A DNA stretch of 64,000 bases from JAICSD01 sp963836665 (GCA_963836665.1 CAWIKL010000001.1:1922001-1986000), one strand, 5' to 3'. Positions 1 to 9,493 are shown, numbered from the stretch's first letter. Numbers and translations are program-made. The notes: generated by a model not told the origin, from the letters alone.

Positions 1-3000
1 CCGGTGATCTGGCCGAACGTGTTGCCAGTGGACGTGCTGAACGTTGTGTTGGGGTTGCCCCAGCGCACCGAGTTCGTCAGGTTGTAGGCGTCGACGCGGA
101 ACTCGACGAACCGCGATCCGGTGATCTGGAAGCGCTTGAAGAGCGCGGCGTCGAGCTGCCAGAAGCCCGGACCGTCAGGGCCGGTATGGCGCTGCATGTT
201 GCCTTGGAGGCCGGCCGCCGGCAGCGAATAGACAGTCGGATCGAAATACAGGAGGCCGGGGCCGAGGCCGCCGAGCACCTTGTTGTCGCCGGTGAGATTG
301 ACGAACGCGGAGTTGCCCGGCGTGTTGAGCAGCGTGCCGTTGCCGCCGATCGTCAGCGCCTGGCCCGACTGGGCGTCGAAGAGCCCGCTGAGCTGCCAGC
401 CGCCGAGGATTTGACTCGCCAGACCGCCGCCGTTCAGCCACTTCTTGTTCACACCCCACGGCAGCTCGTAGACGGTCGACAGCACATAGTTGTGCAGGCG
501 GTCGGTGTCAGAGCGCGCCCAACTCAGGTTGAAGTCGATCGGCGTCCCGATACTGCCGTTCTCCTGTGCCAGGTCCATCGAACGGCCGAGCGTGTAGGAG
601 TTGGTGATCAGAAAGCCGTTGAGGAAGCGGCGATCCAGTTTCACCTGCAGGCCGTTGTAGCGCGACTTACCGAGGTTCGAGCGCTCGCGCGACGTGCCGG
701 TGCGGTTGAACTGCGCGAACTGGGCCCGGCCGGCGTTGCCCGAGCCGTAGATCATGCTCGCGTTGAGATCGACGTCCATCACCAGGTCGGAGCCCTTGCT
801 GCCGACGTAGGCGATGTCCGCGGTAAAGCCGTAGGGCAACTGGCGCTGGAACGCGACGTTCCACGACTGCAGCAGCCCTTCATGGAGCACGCTGGGGACA
901 ACGTCGTAGGTCGAGTTCAGCAGCGAGCCGCTGACCGGCACGACGCCGTCCGTCGGTACGGTGGCGAACGAGGGTGCCGGGAAACCGGACGCCATCGAGC
1001 CCGCGGCCTGGAAGCCGTTGGCGGCGCTGCCGGAGTAGTTCTGCTTCACCGGATAGTTGAACGCGAAGCGATTGTCCGGGAACGGGATCGTGCTCGCGCC
1101 GTAACCGGCCCGCACCACGGTTTCCTCGTTCAGGCGCCACGAGATCCCCGTGCGCGGCCCGAAGTTCTTGAAATAGTTGCTCACGTTGAGCGAGTTCGAC
1201 GTGTCGCCATAGCCGGCGACGTGCAGGGTGTTGGTCGCCGGGTCGTAGTTCGACAGCGTCCCCTGCCCTTCGACGCCTTCGAGCGGGTGGTAGTACTCCC
1301 AGCGCAAGCCGAGATCGATCGTGATGTTCGACCGCGCCTGCCACTTGTCCTGGATGAATGCCGCCATCGCCCAGTGGCGCGTGCCCGGCTGATCGATGAC
1401 CTTCAGGTCGCGCTGCACGGTGTTCGGCCAGTCGAGCAGGAACGATGCGAACGAGTTGGCGAGGCCGGTTGTCGAGGCTGACTCGGCCGGCGATCCGGTG
1501 CCCGAGGCGTTGAACGCGAAGCGGCCGCGCGGACCGCCGGCGTCCTGGGTCTGCAGCAGGATGTCGCGGTTCTTCCGCCACTCGCCGCCGACCTTCACCG
1601 TATGCGTGTTCATCAGCTTGGTCAACGACGTGACGACGTTCCAGGTTTGTTCGGAGCGGTCCCACGGCTGGCTGGCCGAGAACCCGAGGAGCGGATCGCC
1701 GTAGCCGCCGATGCTGATCTGCGACAGGCCGCTGGTGAAGGGGTCGCCGAGATTGGCCCCGGGGATTCCGACGTCAGAACTTGTCGTCAAGCCGTCGCCG
1801 GTGGTGATGGTCGTGTTGCGGTAGTAGTTGAGTCCGCCGCGCAGGTCGAACACGGTCGACTTGCTGACGACGCGCGTCCAGGTGACGGCGGTGCTGTAGC
1901 TGGTGTTGGTGCCGGTGCCGGCGAAGCCGCCGTTGGCGGGGCCGCCGTACTGACCGAAGAGGCCGGGATCGAACACGACCGGCCGCATGAAGCTCAGGCG
2001 GGCCGTCATCTGATCGCGCTGGTTCAGCGTGTAGTTGACCTTGGCGTCGAAGCCGTCGGTCGTCTTCTCGCGCGTCTGCGCCTGCGCGAAGTTATTCTGG
2101 CCGAGGGCTGCCGCGACGTTGGGCAGCGGAATGAACTTCATCAACTGGGTGGCGATCGGGCTGATGCGCTGCGCGGGAATGATGTTGTTGGCAAACTGCG
2201 CGCGGTTGTTGCCGCCGACATCGCCGGTAAGCGGATCGTAGATGTGCTGCGTGACCGCGCTGAAATCACCGTTGCGCATCGCCTGGGTCGGGACAATGGT
2301 CTGAACGACGTAGCCCGCGTTGTCGATGGTGCGCTGGTAGTCGCCGAAGAAGAACAGCTTATTGCGGATGATCGGACCGCCGAAGGTGAAGCCGCTGTTC
2401 ATGAACTTGGTCGGCGCCTTGGTGTGCGTGAAGTAATCGCTGGCGTTGGTCGCGTCGGTATTGCCGAACAGGAACACCGTGCCCTTGTAGCTGTTGGTGC
2501 CCGACTTGATCGTGACGTTGGTGATGGCGCCGCCCGAGCGGCCGAACTCGGCGTCGTAGTTGCTGGTCGTCACGCTGACCGTCTCGAGCGCGTCGGCGGC
2601 CGGAATGATCACCTGCAGCAGGCCCGTCTTCTGATTGTCGTCGACGCCTTCGATCATCGTGTTGTTGGCGAGGCGCGACTGGCCGTTGATCTCGGTCGAC
2701 AGCGAGTCCTGCGAGTTGAAGAACGCCGAGTGTTCGCGGTGCGGGCGCGTCGCCCCCGGCACCGTGACGAGCAGCGACTGGAAGTTGCGGTTGAACGTGG
2801 TCGGAATGTCCTCGACCATCTTCGACTCGAGCAGGCGACCGGTGTCGGTGCGATCCGTCTGCAACGACGGGGACTCGGCCGCCACGTTGACCGATTCGGT
2901 CATCGCGCCCACTTCGAGCGACATGTCGACGCGGATCGTCGTGTTGACGTCGACGAGGACGTTCTCGCGGATCACCTTCTTGAAGCCCTGCAGCTCTGCC

Positions 3001-3248
3001 GTCACGGTGTACTTACCGTTGAGCAGGCTGGAAAACAGGAAGAACCCCGACTCGTTGGTCACGGCGGTGCGCGCGATGTTGGTCTGCACTTCGGTCGCGG
3101 TCACGGTCACGCCTGGGACCGAAGCGCCGCTGGAGTCGCTGATGTTGCCGAGAAGCGTGCCCGTCACGGCCTGTGCCGACGCACGCGAAGGGACCAGACA
3201 CAGCATGGCGAGCGCCAATGCGGTGGCGAACCGGGTCACCTGAGACAT
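1..3248 (-). CDS. TonB-dependent receptor, Oar-like (3' end outside window)
   Basis: Outer-membrane receptor of the acidobacterial Oar/CarboxypepD_reg type, presumably importing a large ligand with TonB energy; the ligand is unknown. The ATG at 3248-3246 follows a GGAGG box at 3256-3260, and the product starts with a signal peptide (MSQVTRFATALALAMLCLVP, cleavage near ASAQ). Next comes a carboxypeptidase-regulatory-like Ig fold (GTLLGNISDSSGASVPGVTV), a plug region with TNVTIKSGTN, then a long beta-barrel rich in Tyr/Asn/Gly strands. The frame at the start agrees with the frame at base 1, where the barrel motif FVEFRVDAYNLTN is read, so about 1,082 codons are open; the last strands and the stop lie beyond the window. 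It is divergent from the dioxygenase at 3332. A paralogue lies at 60407-63625. The family assignment is strong. Confidence 0.93.
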   Translation of the reverse strand, partial: MSQVTRFATALALAMLCLVPSRASAQAVTGTLLGNISDSSGASVPGVTVTATEVQTNIARTAVTNESGFFLFSSLLNGKYTVTAELQGFKKVIRENVLVDVNTTIRVDMSLEVGAMTESVNVAAESPSLQTDRTDTGRLLESKMVEDIPTTFNRNFQSLLVTVPGATRPHREHSAFFNSQDSLSTEINGQSRLANNTMIEGVDDNQKTGLLQVIIPAADALETVSVTTSNYDAEFGRSGGAITNVTIKSGTNSYKGTVFLFGNTDATNASDYFTHTKAPTKFMNSGFTFGGPIIRNKLFFFGDYQRTIDNAGYVVQTIVPTQAMRNGDFSAVTQHIYDPLTGDVGGNNRAQFANNIIPAQRISPIATQLMKFIPLPNVAAALGQNNFAQAQTREKTTDGFDAKVNYTLNQRDQMTARLSFMRPVVFDPGLFGQYGGPANGGFAGTGTNTSYSTAVTWTRVVSKSTVFDLRGGLNYYRNTTITTGDGLTTSSDVGIPGANLGDPFTSGLSQISIGGYGDPLLGFSASQPWDRSEQTWNVVTSLTKLMNTHTVKVGGEWRKNRDILLQTQDAGGPRGRFAFNASGTGSPAESASTTGLANSFASFLLDWPNTVQRDLKVIDQPGTRHWAMAAFIQDKWQARSNITIDLGLRWEYYHPLEGVEGQGTLSNYDPATNTLHVAGYGDTSNSLNVSNYFKNFGPRTGISWRLNEETVVRAGYGASTIPFPDNRFAFNYPVKQNYSGSAANGFQAAGSMASGFPAPSFATVPTDGVVPVSGSLLNSTYDVVPSVLHEGLLQSWNVAFQRQLPYGFTADIAYVGSKGSDLVMDVDLNASMIYGSGNAGRAQFAQFNRTGTSRERSNLGKSRYNGLQVKLDRRFLNGFLITNSYTLGRSMDLAQENGSIGTPIDFNLSWARSDTDRLHNYVLSTVYELPWGVNKKWLNGGGLASQILGGWQLSGLFDAQSGQALTIGGNGTLLNTPGNSAFVNLTGDNKVLGGLGPGLLYFDPTVYSLPAAGLQGNMQRHTGPDGPGFWQLDAALFKRFQITGSRFVEFRVDAYNLTNSVRWGNPNTTFSTSTGNTFGQIT

Positions 3249-3331
3249 ACACTGTCCTCCCGAGGCAAAGTTGCCCGTTACATAGCGAAGAGGTAACCGC
3301 GCATCGGGCAGCGTGTCAAGAAGTTTCGCGC

Positions 3332-4312
3332 ATGAGTGACGTAACTGTGATGAATAGTGTCCACGGGCTCCACCACATCACCGCCATTGCCGGCCCGGCG
3401 CAGGAGAACCTCGACTTCTACGCGGGCGTTCTCGGCATGCGGCTGGTCAAGCGCAGCATCAACCAAGACGATCCGGGCACCTACCATCTCTTCTATGCGG
3501 ATGCCGAGGGGCACCCGGGCACCGATCTCACCTTCTTCCCGTGGGAACAGATGGCGCCGCCGCGCCCGGGCCACGGGCTCGCCGTCGAGGTCGGCCTAGA
3601 GGTACCGCCGGGAAGCCTGGCCTGGTGGGGGGCGCGACTCGAGCATTACGGCGTCCGTGCCGATCGGATCGAGGGGCGGTTCGGCGATCGCGTGCTCCCG
3701 CTGATCGACGTCCACGGCCTGCGTCTCGCGCTGGTCGAGAGCGGCCGCGGCATGGCACGCCCGTTCGCGCCGTGGGATGGCAGCCCGATTCCCGGGGAAC
3801 GCCAGATCCGCGGCCTTTTCGGTGCCCAACTCTGGGAGCGCCGCGAGCAGGAGACGGCGGAGTTCCTGATCGGCGCCCTCGGTTTCAAGATGCTGGCGCG
3901 GGAGAACGACTGGACCCGCTACGGCTTCGAGGGTCACCCCGGCGTCGTCGACATCCGCGAAACGCCAAACGAGAAGCGCGGCGCCTGGGGCGTCGGCACC
4001 GTGCATCACCTCGCCTGGTCCGTCACGGATCTCGACTACGAGCTCGCCGTCCGCGCCCAGATCGAGGCAGCGGGCGGCCGCGCCACCGAGGTCATTGATC
4101 GCTTCTGGTTCAAGTCGGTCTACTTCAAGGAGCCCGGGGGCGTCCTCTTCGAGATCGCGACGGAAGGACCGGGCTTTGCGGTCGACGAAAACCCGTCGCG
4201 CCTCGGCGAGGCGCTCGTGCTGCCACCGTGGTTCGAACCATCGCGCGCGCAGATTGCCGGAGCGCTTCCGCCGCTGACGCTGCCGGGCGAACGCTTCAAG
4301 GGGCCGGCGTGA
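3332..4312 (+). CDS. VOC-family ring-cleaving dioxygenase, MhqO-like
   Basis: A 326-aa protein with two vicinal-oxygen-chelate modules, the architecture of MhqO/PcpA-type extradiol dioxygenases acting on hydroquinones or catechols. The first module opens with HGLHHITAIAG (first metal-ligand His) and the second carries GVGTVHHLAWSVTD (second His). GGVLFEIATEGPGF near the C terminus supplies the expected Glu ligand. Length fits the family (about 310-330 aa). The ATG at 3332 is chosen; the in-frame ATG at 3350 is an alternative and neither has a strong Shine-Dalgarno sequence. The stop overlaps the start of the MhqD-like hydrolase by one base (TGATG), so the two are probably translated together. 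In Bacillus, MhqO and MhqD are both in the quinone-stress regulon (established), which supports a quinone or hydroquinone detoxification role here (inference). Confidence 0.85.
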   Translation: MSDVTVMNSVHGLHHITAIAGPAQENLDFYAGVLGMRLVKRSINQDDPGTYHLFYADAEGHPGTDLTFFPWEQMAPPRPGHGLAVEVGLEVPPGSLAWWGARLEHYGVRADRIEGRFGDRVLPLIDVHGLRLALVESGRGMARPFAPWDGSPIPGERQIRGLFGAQLWERREQETAEFLIGALGFKMLARENDWTRYGFEGHPGVVDIRETPNEKRGAWGVGTVHHLAWSVTDLDYELAVRAQIEAAGGRATEVIDRFWFKSVYFKEPGGVLFEIATEGPGFAVDENPSRLGEALVLPPWFEPSRAQIAGALPPLTLPGERFKGPA

Positions 4313-4941
4313 TGCCGGATCTCGGGTTCGTGCACGTGTACAAACCTGCTCCTTCGGGTCCTTCGCCCTCTTCGACGCTCCTTCTCCTGCACGGCACCGG
4401 CGGCGACGAGCACGACATGCTACCGCTCGGCGGACTGATGCCCGGCGCCAACCTGCTCAGTCCGCGCGGGCAGGTGCTCGAGAACGGCCAGGCGCGCTTT
4501 TTCCGGAGGCTCAGCGAAGGCATATTCGACGTCGATGACGTACGACGGCGCGCCGGCAATCTCGCGGCGTTCGTCGCCGCGGCGGGCGGTGCCTACGGCT
4601 TCGATGCGGCGCGGGTCTACGCGATGGGCTTTTCGAACGGCGCCAACATCGCGTCGGCGCTGGCCCTGCTCCACCCCGGCGTGCTGCGCGGCGCGGTCCT
4701 GTTCCGCGCGATGGTGCCGCTCGAGCCTGATCCCCTGCCGTCGCAGCCGGGTTTCCGTGTCTTGATCTCGAACGGCCGCCAGGACCCGCTCGTCTCCCCC
4801 GCGGAGACCGAGCGGCTGGCGGCATTGCTACACCGCGCCGGCGCGGATGTCGAATTGCACTGGCAGCCCGCCGGCCACGAGTTGATGCCGAGCGACTTCA
4901 GCGTCGCGCGCGCGTGGCTGGACACTGCGCGGACCCATTAG
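4312..4941 (+). CDS. alpha/beta hydrolase, phospholipase/carboxylesterase family (MhqD-like)
   Basis: A cytosolic-looking 209-aa serine hydrolase of the phospholipase/carboxylesterase (COG0400) family, close in layout to MhqD. The oxyanion-hole region is LLLLHGTGGDEHD (about 23-35). The nucleophile elbow GFSNG gives Ser108, the acid is Asp158 in SNGRQDPLVS, and the base is His189 in PAGHELM, so the triad is complete. The ATG at 4312 overlaps the stop of the dioxygenase gene; the longer open frame upstream is shadow. There is no signal peptide. With the preceding dioxygenase it forms a two-gene module likely to process a ring-cleavage product or a quinone adduct (inference); the substrate cannot be read from sequence. 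Confidence 0.85.
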   Translation: MPDLGFVHVYKPAPSGPSPSSTLLLLHGTGGDEHDMLPLGGLMPGANLLSPRGQVLENGQARFFRRLSEGIFDVDDVRRRAGNLAAFVAAAGGAYGFDAARVYAMGFSNGANIASALALLHPGVLRGAVLFRAMVPLEPDPLPSQPGFRVLISNGRQDPLVSPAETERLAALLHRAGADVELHWQPAGHELMPSDFSVARAWLDTARTH

Positions 4942-4951
4942 CTAATAGAAT
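4919..4951 (+). promoter_or_regulatory. possible promoter of pckG
   Basis: TGGACA (4919-4924) resembles a -35 element and TAATAG/TAGAAT (4943-4951) a -10 element, with an 18-nt spacer to TAATAG. The element overlaps the end of the hydrolase gene. TAGAAT ends 7 nt before the pckG ATG at 4959, so the transcript would have almost no leader. Confidence 0.35.
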
Positions 4952-4958
4952 AATTACG

Positions 4959-6767
4959 ATGAGCGAAAAGACTGGACTGACGCACACGGCTATCCGCAAG
5001 TGGGTCGACGAGGTCGCGGCGATGACCCGCCCCGACCGGATCCTCATCTGCGACGGCTCCGAGGCCGAGAAAGAGACCCTGATCGCGGAGGCGGTCGCCG
5101 GCGGCGAGCTGATCGAGCTGAATCAAGAGAAGATGCCGGGCTGCTATCTGCACCGGAGCGCCCCGCACGACGTCGCGCGCACGGAGCACCTCACCTACGT
5201 GTGCACGTCGGGCAAAGAGGACGCCGGGCCGAACAACAACTGGATGTCGCCGGGAGACGCCGTCGCCAAGCTGACGCCGCTTTTCAGCAACGCGATGAAG
5301 GGACGGACCATGTATGTCGTCCCGTTCCTGATGGGACCGCCCGGTTCGCGCTTCTCCAAGGTCGGCGTCGAGATCACCGACAGCAAGTACGTCGTCCTCA
5401 GCATGCGCATCATGACGCGGGTGGGACAGGTCGCGTTCGATCACCTTGGCGCGTCCGATGACTTCACGCGCTGCCTGCACTCGCTCGGCGATCTGAGCCC
5501 CGATCGCCGTTTCATCATGCATTTCCCCGAGACCAATACGGTGTGGTCGATCGGGTCGGGCTACGGCGGCAACGCATTGCTCGGCAAGAAGTGCATGGCG
5601 CTGCGGCTGGCGAGCTACCTGGCGCGCAACGAAGGCTGGCTGGCCGAGCACATGCTGATCCTGGGCCTCGAGGATCCGCAGGGGCGGACCCGTTACATCG
5701 CCGGCGCGTTTCCGTCGGCGTGCGGGAAGACCAACCTGGCGATGCTGCAACCGCCAGAGGCGCTACCCGGCTGGAAGGCGACGACGGTCGGCGATGACAT
5801 CGCGTGGATCCGTCCCGGCTCCGATGGACGGCTGTGGGCGGTGAACCCGGAAGCCGGTTTCTTCGGCGTCGTCCCCGGCACGAGCCGGCGAACCAACGCC
5901 ACGGCGATGAACATGATCCAGCGCGACACGCTCTTCACCAACGTGGCGCTGCGTCCTGACCACACACCGTGGTGGGAAGGGCATGACGATCCCGCGCCAG
6001 CGGACGCACTCGACTGGCAGGGGCGTCCGTGGACGCCCGCCTCTACCGAGAAGGCGGCGCATCCGAACAGCCGCTTCACGACGCCGGCGACCAACTGCGC
6101 AACGCTGTCGCCCGAGTTCGACAACCCCAATGGCGTGCCGATCGACGCGATGATTTTCGGCGCGCGCCGGCAGCGGCGCATTCCGCTGGTGTTCCAGGCG
6201 CACAACTGGCAGCACGGCGTCTTCCTCGGCGCGACCCTGTCGTCGGAAACGACCGCCGCCGCCACCGGCAAGATCGGCGTGCTGCGGCGCGATCCGATGG
6301 CGATGTGGCCGTTCTGCGGGTACAACATGGGGGACTACTTCCGCCACTGGCTCGAGGTCGGCAACGCCATCGCGAAGCCGCCGAAGATCTTCCGCGTGAA
6401 CTGGTTCCGCACCGACGCGTCGGGCAAGTTCCTGTGGCCCGGCTTCGGCGACAACCTGCGCGTGCTGAAGTGGATCCTCGATCGCTGTGAGGGGCGCGGC
6501 AATGCCGTCGAAACCGCGATAGGCGCGGTGCCGACGCAAGATGCCATCGATCGTACCGACCTGAGGCTCAGCGACGCCGACATGGCCTACCTGTTGAAGG
6601 TGGATCCGGCGGAATGGGTCGAGGCGGTGGCCGGGCAGGATGAGTTGATTCGGATGTTCGGGGACCGCATGCCGGGGGCGTTGCGCGACGAGCATGACGG
6701 CCTGGCGCATCGCATCCAGGCTGCGATCACGCCGCCCGACGTGATCGGCCGCGACAGCGGGACGTAG
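4959..6767 (+). CDS. pckG: phosphoenolpyruvate carboxykinase, GTP-dependent
   Basis: Catalyses oxaloacetate + GTP to PEP + GDP + CO2 (EC 4.1.1.32), the first committed step of gluconeogenesis, in the cytosol. The 602-aa length is typical of the GTP family and longer than ATP-type enzymes. The kinase-1 loop GAFPSACGKTN is at residues 249-259 with the family-specific Cys255 and Lys257. GDDIAWIRPG follows about 35 residues later, and the guanine-binding region (WPFCGYNMGDYFRHW, FRVNWFR) is intact. The start at 4959 (MSEKTGLTHTAI) is preferred; the 15 extra upstream codons in frame have no family support. No ribosome-binding site is evident and a -10-like TAGAAT lies 7 nt upstream, so leaderless translation is possible. 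It is followed immediately by a 7-bp repeat array. Confidence 0.97.
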   Translation: MSEKTGLTHTAIRKWVDEVAAMTRPDRILICDGSEAEKETLIAEAVAGGELIELNQEKMPGCYLHRSAPHDVARTEHLTYVCTSGKEDAGPNNNWMSPGDAVAKLTPLFSNAMKGRTMYVVPFLMGPPGSRFSKVGVEITDSKYVVLSMRIMTRVGQVAFDHLGASDDFTRCLHSLGDLSPDRRFIMHFPETNTVWSIGSGYGGNALLGKKCMALRLASYLARNEGWLAEHMLILGLEDPQGRTRYIAGAFPSACGKTNLAMLQPPEALPGWKATTVGDDIAWIRPGSDGRLWAVNPEAGFFGVVPGTSRRTNATAMNMIQRDTLFTNVALRPDHTPWWEGHDDPAPADALDWQGRPWTPASTEKAAHPNSRFTTPATNCATLSPEFDNPNGVPIDAMIFGARRQRRIPLVFQAHNWQHGVFLGATLSSETTAAATGKIGVLRRDPMAMWPFCGYNMGDYFRHWLEVGNAIAKPPKIFRVNWFRTDASGKFLWPGFGDNLRVLKWILDRCEGRGNAVETAIGAVPTQDAIDRTDLRLSDADMAYLLKVDPAEWVEAVAGQDELIRMFGDRMPGALRDEHDGLAHRIQAAITPPDVIGRDSGT

Positions 6768-6768
6768 C

Positions 6769-6789
6769 GCGAGAAGCGAGGGGCGAGGG
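6769..6789 (+). repeat. period-7 direct repeat array (3 units)
   Basis: GCGAGAA GCGAGGG GCGAGGG, three contiguous 7-mers starting one base after the pckG stop codon. The unit differs from those at the other period-7 arrays in this window, but period and position at a gene boundary are shared. Confidence 0.6.
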
Positions 6790-6799
6790 GCGGCCGTCG

Positions 6800-8305
6800 T
6801 CACCGCGCCGTCGGGGCTATCGAGACGATCAGGATCGGCGGCCCCCAGCGTTGCGGTGTCGGGGCGACCTGAAAGACCGTCCGACCTGCGCTCACCAGGT
6901 CGGCGTATCGCGACAGATCCGGGGAGCTCACGATCAGGTAGTCGGCGTGCTGGCGGTACCACGCCAGGTCGTGCTCGAACAGCAGTTCGGTACGGATCAC
7001 GACGAACCCGGCGGCATCGACGTAGGTCGGGCCGCTGTTTTCGACAGCGACGCGCGAGCCCTTCGTCGCGCTACTGCGCAGCCAGGCCACGGCGATGCCG
7101 CGTGTGTCGGGCCGCTTCACCTGATCGAGCCATCGGACCGTGGCGACCAGCGGCCCGGCTGCCAGCGCCACCGCGGCAGCGGCAAGCAGCACACGCTGGG
7201 CACGGCGGGTGGCCAAGACAGGCACGCGCGCGGCGATCGTTCGCAACTCGAAGACCGCGGCCGAGGCGAGCAGGCTGAGGATCGGCAGCAGTGGCAGCGC
7301 GTAGCGCCCGAACATGTGCGAGTGGGTCGACAGCTCGTAAAAGTGCAGGAGCCCGACCGCCAATACCGGCGCCCAGCGCCGGCGGCCATGACGATGTGCG
7401 AGCACCACTACCGCCCCGAGCAGCGCGGCGATCAGCGTCAGCGGCCCGTCGAGCCATAGGTGCTTGGCGTAGACCCTCCAAACCGGATCCACGGCTGCGG
7501 TCGGGACGCTGTATTGCGAGAAGAGCGACGCGAAGCCGTCGAGGAATGCCGGCAGATCCAGCCAGGTGTACGGCGAGGTGGCGAGAAACGCGAGCGCGGC
7601 GGCAGCCACTGCGGCGGCGAGCAGGCGTCCGCGTCCAGCCGACCGCCAGGCAAAAGCCGCCCAGGCCACGAGGACGCCGACGAAGGCAACGCCGCCCGTG
7701 TACTTGGCCGACGCGGCCAGGCCGCTGACGGCGCCCGCCCAGGCGAAGTCGCGGATCGTGACGCGCCGCGCCGCGCGCAGCGTCAGCCACATCGCGAGCG
7801 TGACCAGCGCCGTCATCGGCACGTCGGTGAGCGCGTAATGCGACTCGCGGACGTGCATCGGGCGGATCGCCATCAGTGCTGCCGCCAGCAGCGCCACGCG
7901 GCGCCCGGCCAGCTCGACGCCGAGCCGGTAGGTGAACCACACGGTGGCCACGCCGATCATCGCGGTGGCGAAGCGTGCCGCCTGATAGGCGGCGGAAATG
8001 TCAAAGGCGTCGAGCGAGCTCCACTCGCCACGCAGCGCTCCCCACAGGAAGCGCAGGATTTCGATCCCGGCGTGGAAGTAGATGACCAGCGCCGGATAAT
8101 TGAAGACGTGCGGATTCCAGTCTCCGGTATGGAGGATACGCAGGGCATGGTCGACGAGGATCGGCTCGTCGATGCCGACGGCATGCGGCACGCCCGCATT
8201 GAGAAACCAGAGCCGCGCGGCGGCGGCGACGACGAGGATTCCACCCAGCACCGCGGCGTCGAGCATCGATCCGCGGGAATCGGAATCCTCTCCAGGCGAT
8301 CGCAT
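6800..8305 (-). CDS. membrane glycosyltransferase, GT39/PMT-2 (ArnT-like) family
   Basis: A 501-aa polytopic membrane protein of the dolichyl-phosphate-mannose mannosyltransferase superfamily (PF13231-like). The first transmembrane helix (LDAAVLGGILVVAAAARLWF) is followed by an acidic loop containing GIDEPILVDHALRIL; the Asp-Glu pair after helix 1 is the usual catalytic or metal site of GT-C enzymes. About ten further hydrophobic segments follow, then a small soluble C-terminal domain (VENSGPTYVDAAGFVVIRTE). Such enzymes move a sugar from a polyprenyl-phosphate donor to lipid or protein on the periplasmic side; the acceptor cannot be inferred. The start may be 8305 or the in-frame Met 13 codons downstream (MLDAAVLGG). 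It is transcribed divergently from the ligase gene at 8368 with only 62 nt between them. Confidence 0.8.
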   Translation of the reverse strand: MRSPGEDSDSRGSMLDAAVLGGILVVAAAARLWFLNAGVPHAVGIDEPILVDHALRILHTGDWNPHVFNYPALVIYFHAGIEILRFLWGALRGEWSSLDAFDISAAYQAARFATAMIGVATVWFTYRLGVELAGRRVALLAAALMAIRPMHVRESHYALTDVPMTALVTLAMWLTLRAARRVTIRDFAWAGAVSGLAASAKYTGGVAFVGVLVAWAAFAWRSAGRGRLLAAAVAAAALAFLATSPYTWLDLPAFLDGFASLFSQYSVPTAAVDPVWRVYAKHLWLDGPLTLIAALLGAVVVLAHRHGRRRWAPVLAVGLLHFYELSTHSHMFGRYALPLLPILSLLASAAVFELRTIAARVPVLATRRAQRVLLAAAAVALAAGPLVATVRWLDQVKRPDTRGIAVAWLRSSATKGSRVAVENSGPTYVDAAGFVVIRTELLFEHDLAWYRQHADYLIVSSPDLSRYADLVSAGRTVFQVAPTPQRWGPPILIVSIAPTAR

Positions 8306-8328
8306 CAGGCGCTCAACGATACCGCTAG

Positions 8329-8358
8329 TTGCCGAATAAATCGACGGTTCTGCACTAT
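8329..8358 (+). promoter_or_regulatory. possible promoter of the peptide-ligase operon
   Basis: TTGCCG at 8329-8334 and CACTAT at 8353-8358 are separated by 18 nt and lie just upstream of the ATG at 8368, in the 62-nt divergent gap. Weak matches to consensus; judged by position. Confidence 0.3.
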
Positions 8359-8367
8359 CATCGCCTG

Positions 8368-9493
8368 ATGGGGCACGCGTTCACCATCGGCGTCGAGGAG
8401 GAGTTCCAGATCGTCGATCCGGACAGCGGGGAGCTGCGCTCGCACGTCTCCGAACTGCTCAACGCGTCCGGTCACGCCCTCGGCGATCAAATCAAGCGCG
8501 AGCTGCACCAGTCAATCGTCGAAGTCGGCACGCGAATCTGCGCCGACGTCGAGCGAGCTCGACGAAGAAATCTGCCGCATCCGCCGCGAGCTGTGTCGCA
8601 GCGCCGAGCGCGTCGGCCTGGGGATCGCCGCCGCCGGCACGCACCCGTTTTCGAACTGGAAAGACCAGATCATCTCGCCCGGCGCGCGCTACGAGAGCAT
8701 CGTCGAGGAACTGCAGCAGCTGGCTCGATCGCTGCTCATCTTCGGGCTGCACATCCACGTCGCGGTGCCGGACCGCAACAGCACGATCGAGCTGCTCAAC
8801 GAGGCACGCTATTTCCTGCCGCACCTGCTCGCGCTCTCGACCAGCTCGCCGTTCTGGCAGGGACGCGACACCGGCCTGAAGTCGTACCGCACGACCGTCT
8901 TCCGCCGCTTCCCGCGCAGCGGCATTCCCGACACGTTCGATTCGTGGAGTGAGTACGAGGACTACCTCAACACGCTGGTCGAACTGCACTGTATCGACGA
9001 CGGCAAGAAAGTGTGGTGGGACCTGCGGCCGCACCCGGTGTTCGGCACGCTGGAATTCCGGGTCTGCGATGTGCCGACCTCGCCGCGTGCCACGATTGCG
9101 CTGGCCGCGCTGGCGCAGGCGATTGTCGTCAAGCTGTATCGCCTGCGGAGTCGCAATCTCGGGTTTCGCATCTACTCGCGCCAGCTCGTCGAGGAGAACA
9201 AGTGGCGGGCCGCGCGCTACGGCATCGAGGGAAAGCTGATCGACTTCGGCAAGCGCGCCGAAGTACCAATGAAGGAACTGGCGCTGGAGCTGCTCGAGTT
9301 TGTCGACGATGTGGTGGACGATCTGGGAAGCCGCGCGGCGCTGCAGTACGTGCACACCATCCTCGAAGAAGGCACCAGCGCCGATCGGCAGCTCGAAGTG
9401 TTCCGGAAGACCGGCGACCTGAAAGCCGTCGTGCAGTGGCTGGTCGAGGAAACGCGGGCCGGGCACGAACGCGGCACCGCCGTGCGCGGCTGA
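8368..9493 (+). CDS. carboxylate-amine ligase, GCS2/YbdK family (one frameshift)
   Basis: An ATP-dependent ligase of the glutamate-cysteine-ligase type 2 family (COG2170), which joins a carboxylate to an amine. It starts MGHAFTIGVEEEFQIVD, with the family signature GVEEEF, and continues to VEVGTRICADVE. Near 8551-8555 (GAGCGAGCTC) the reading frame moves by one base. The next frame then gives ELDEEICRIRREL, AAAGTHPFSNW, FGLHIHVAVPD and VWWDLRPHPVFGTLEFR, all good family sequence, ending at 9493. Corrected length is about 374 aa, normal for YbdK-like proteins. The break is one extra base (or two missing), so it is either a sequencing error or a fresh lesion. It opens a plus-strand run with two ATP-grasp proteins, a peptidase and two esterases, which points to small peptide or amide synthesis rather than glutathione synthesis (inference). 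Confidence 0.85.

Noticed and set aside
186..1481. 431-codon plus-strand open frame opposite the first TonB receptor
   Set aside because: Antisense shadow in GC-rich DNA: Arg/Val/Ala/Glu-rich, no domain, and the minus strand reads a continuous receptor barrel here. The same applies to 1602-3296.
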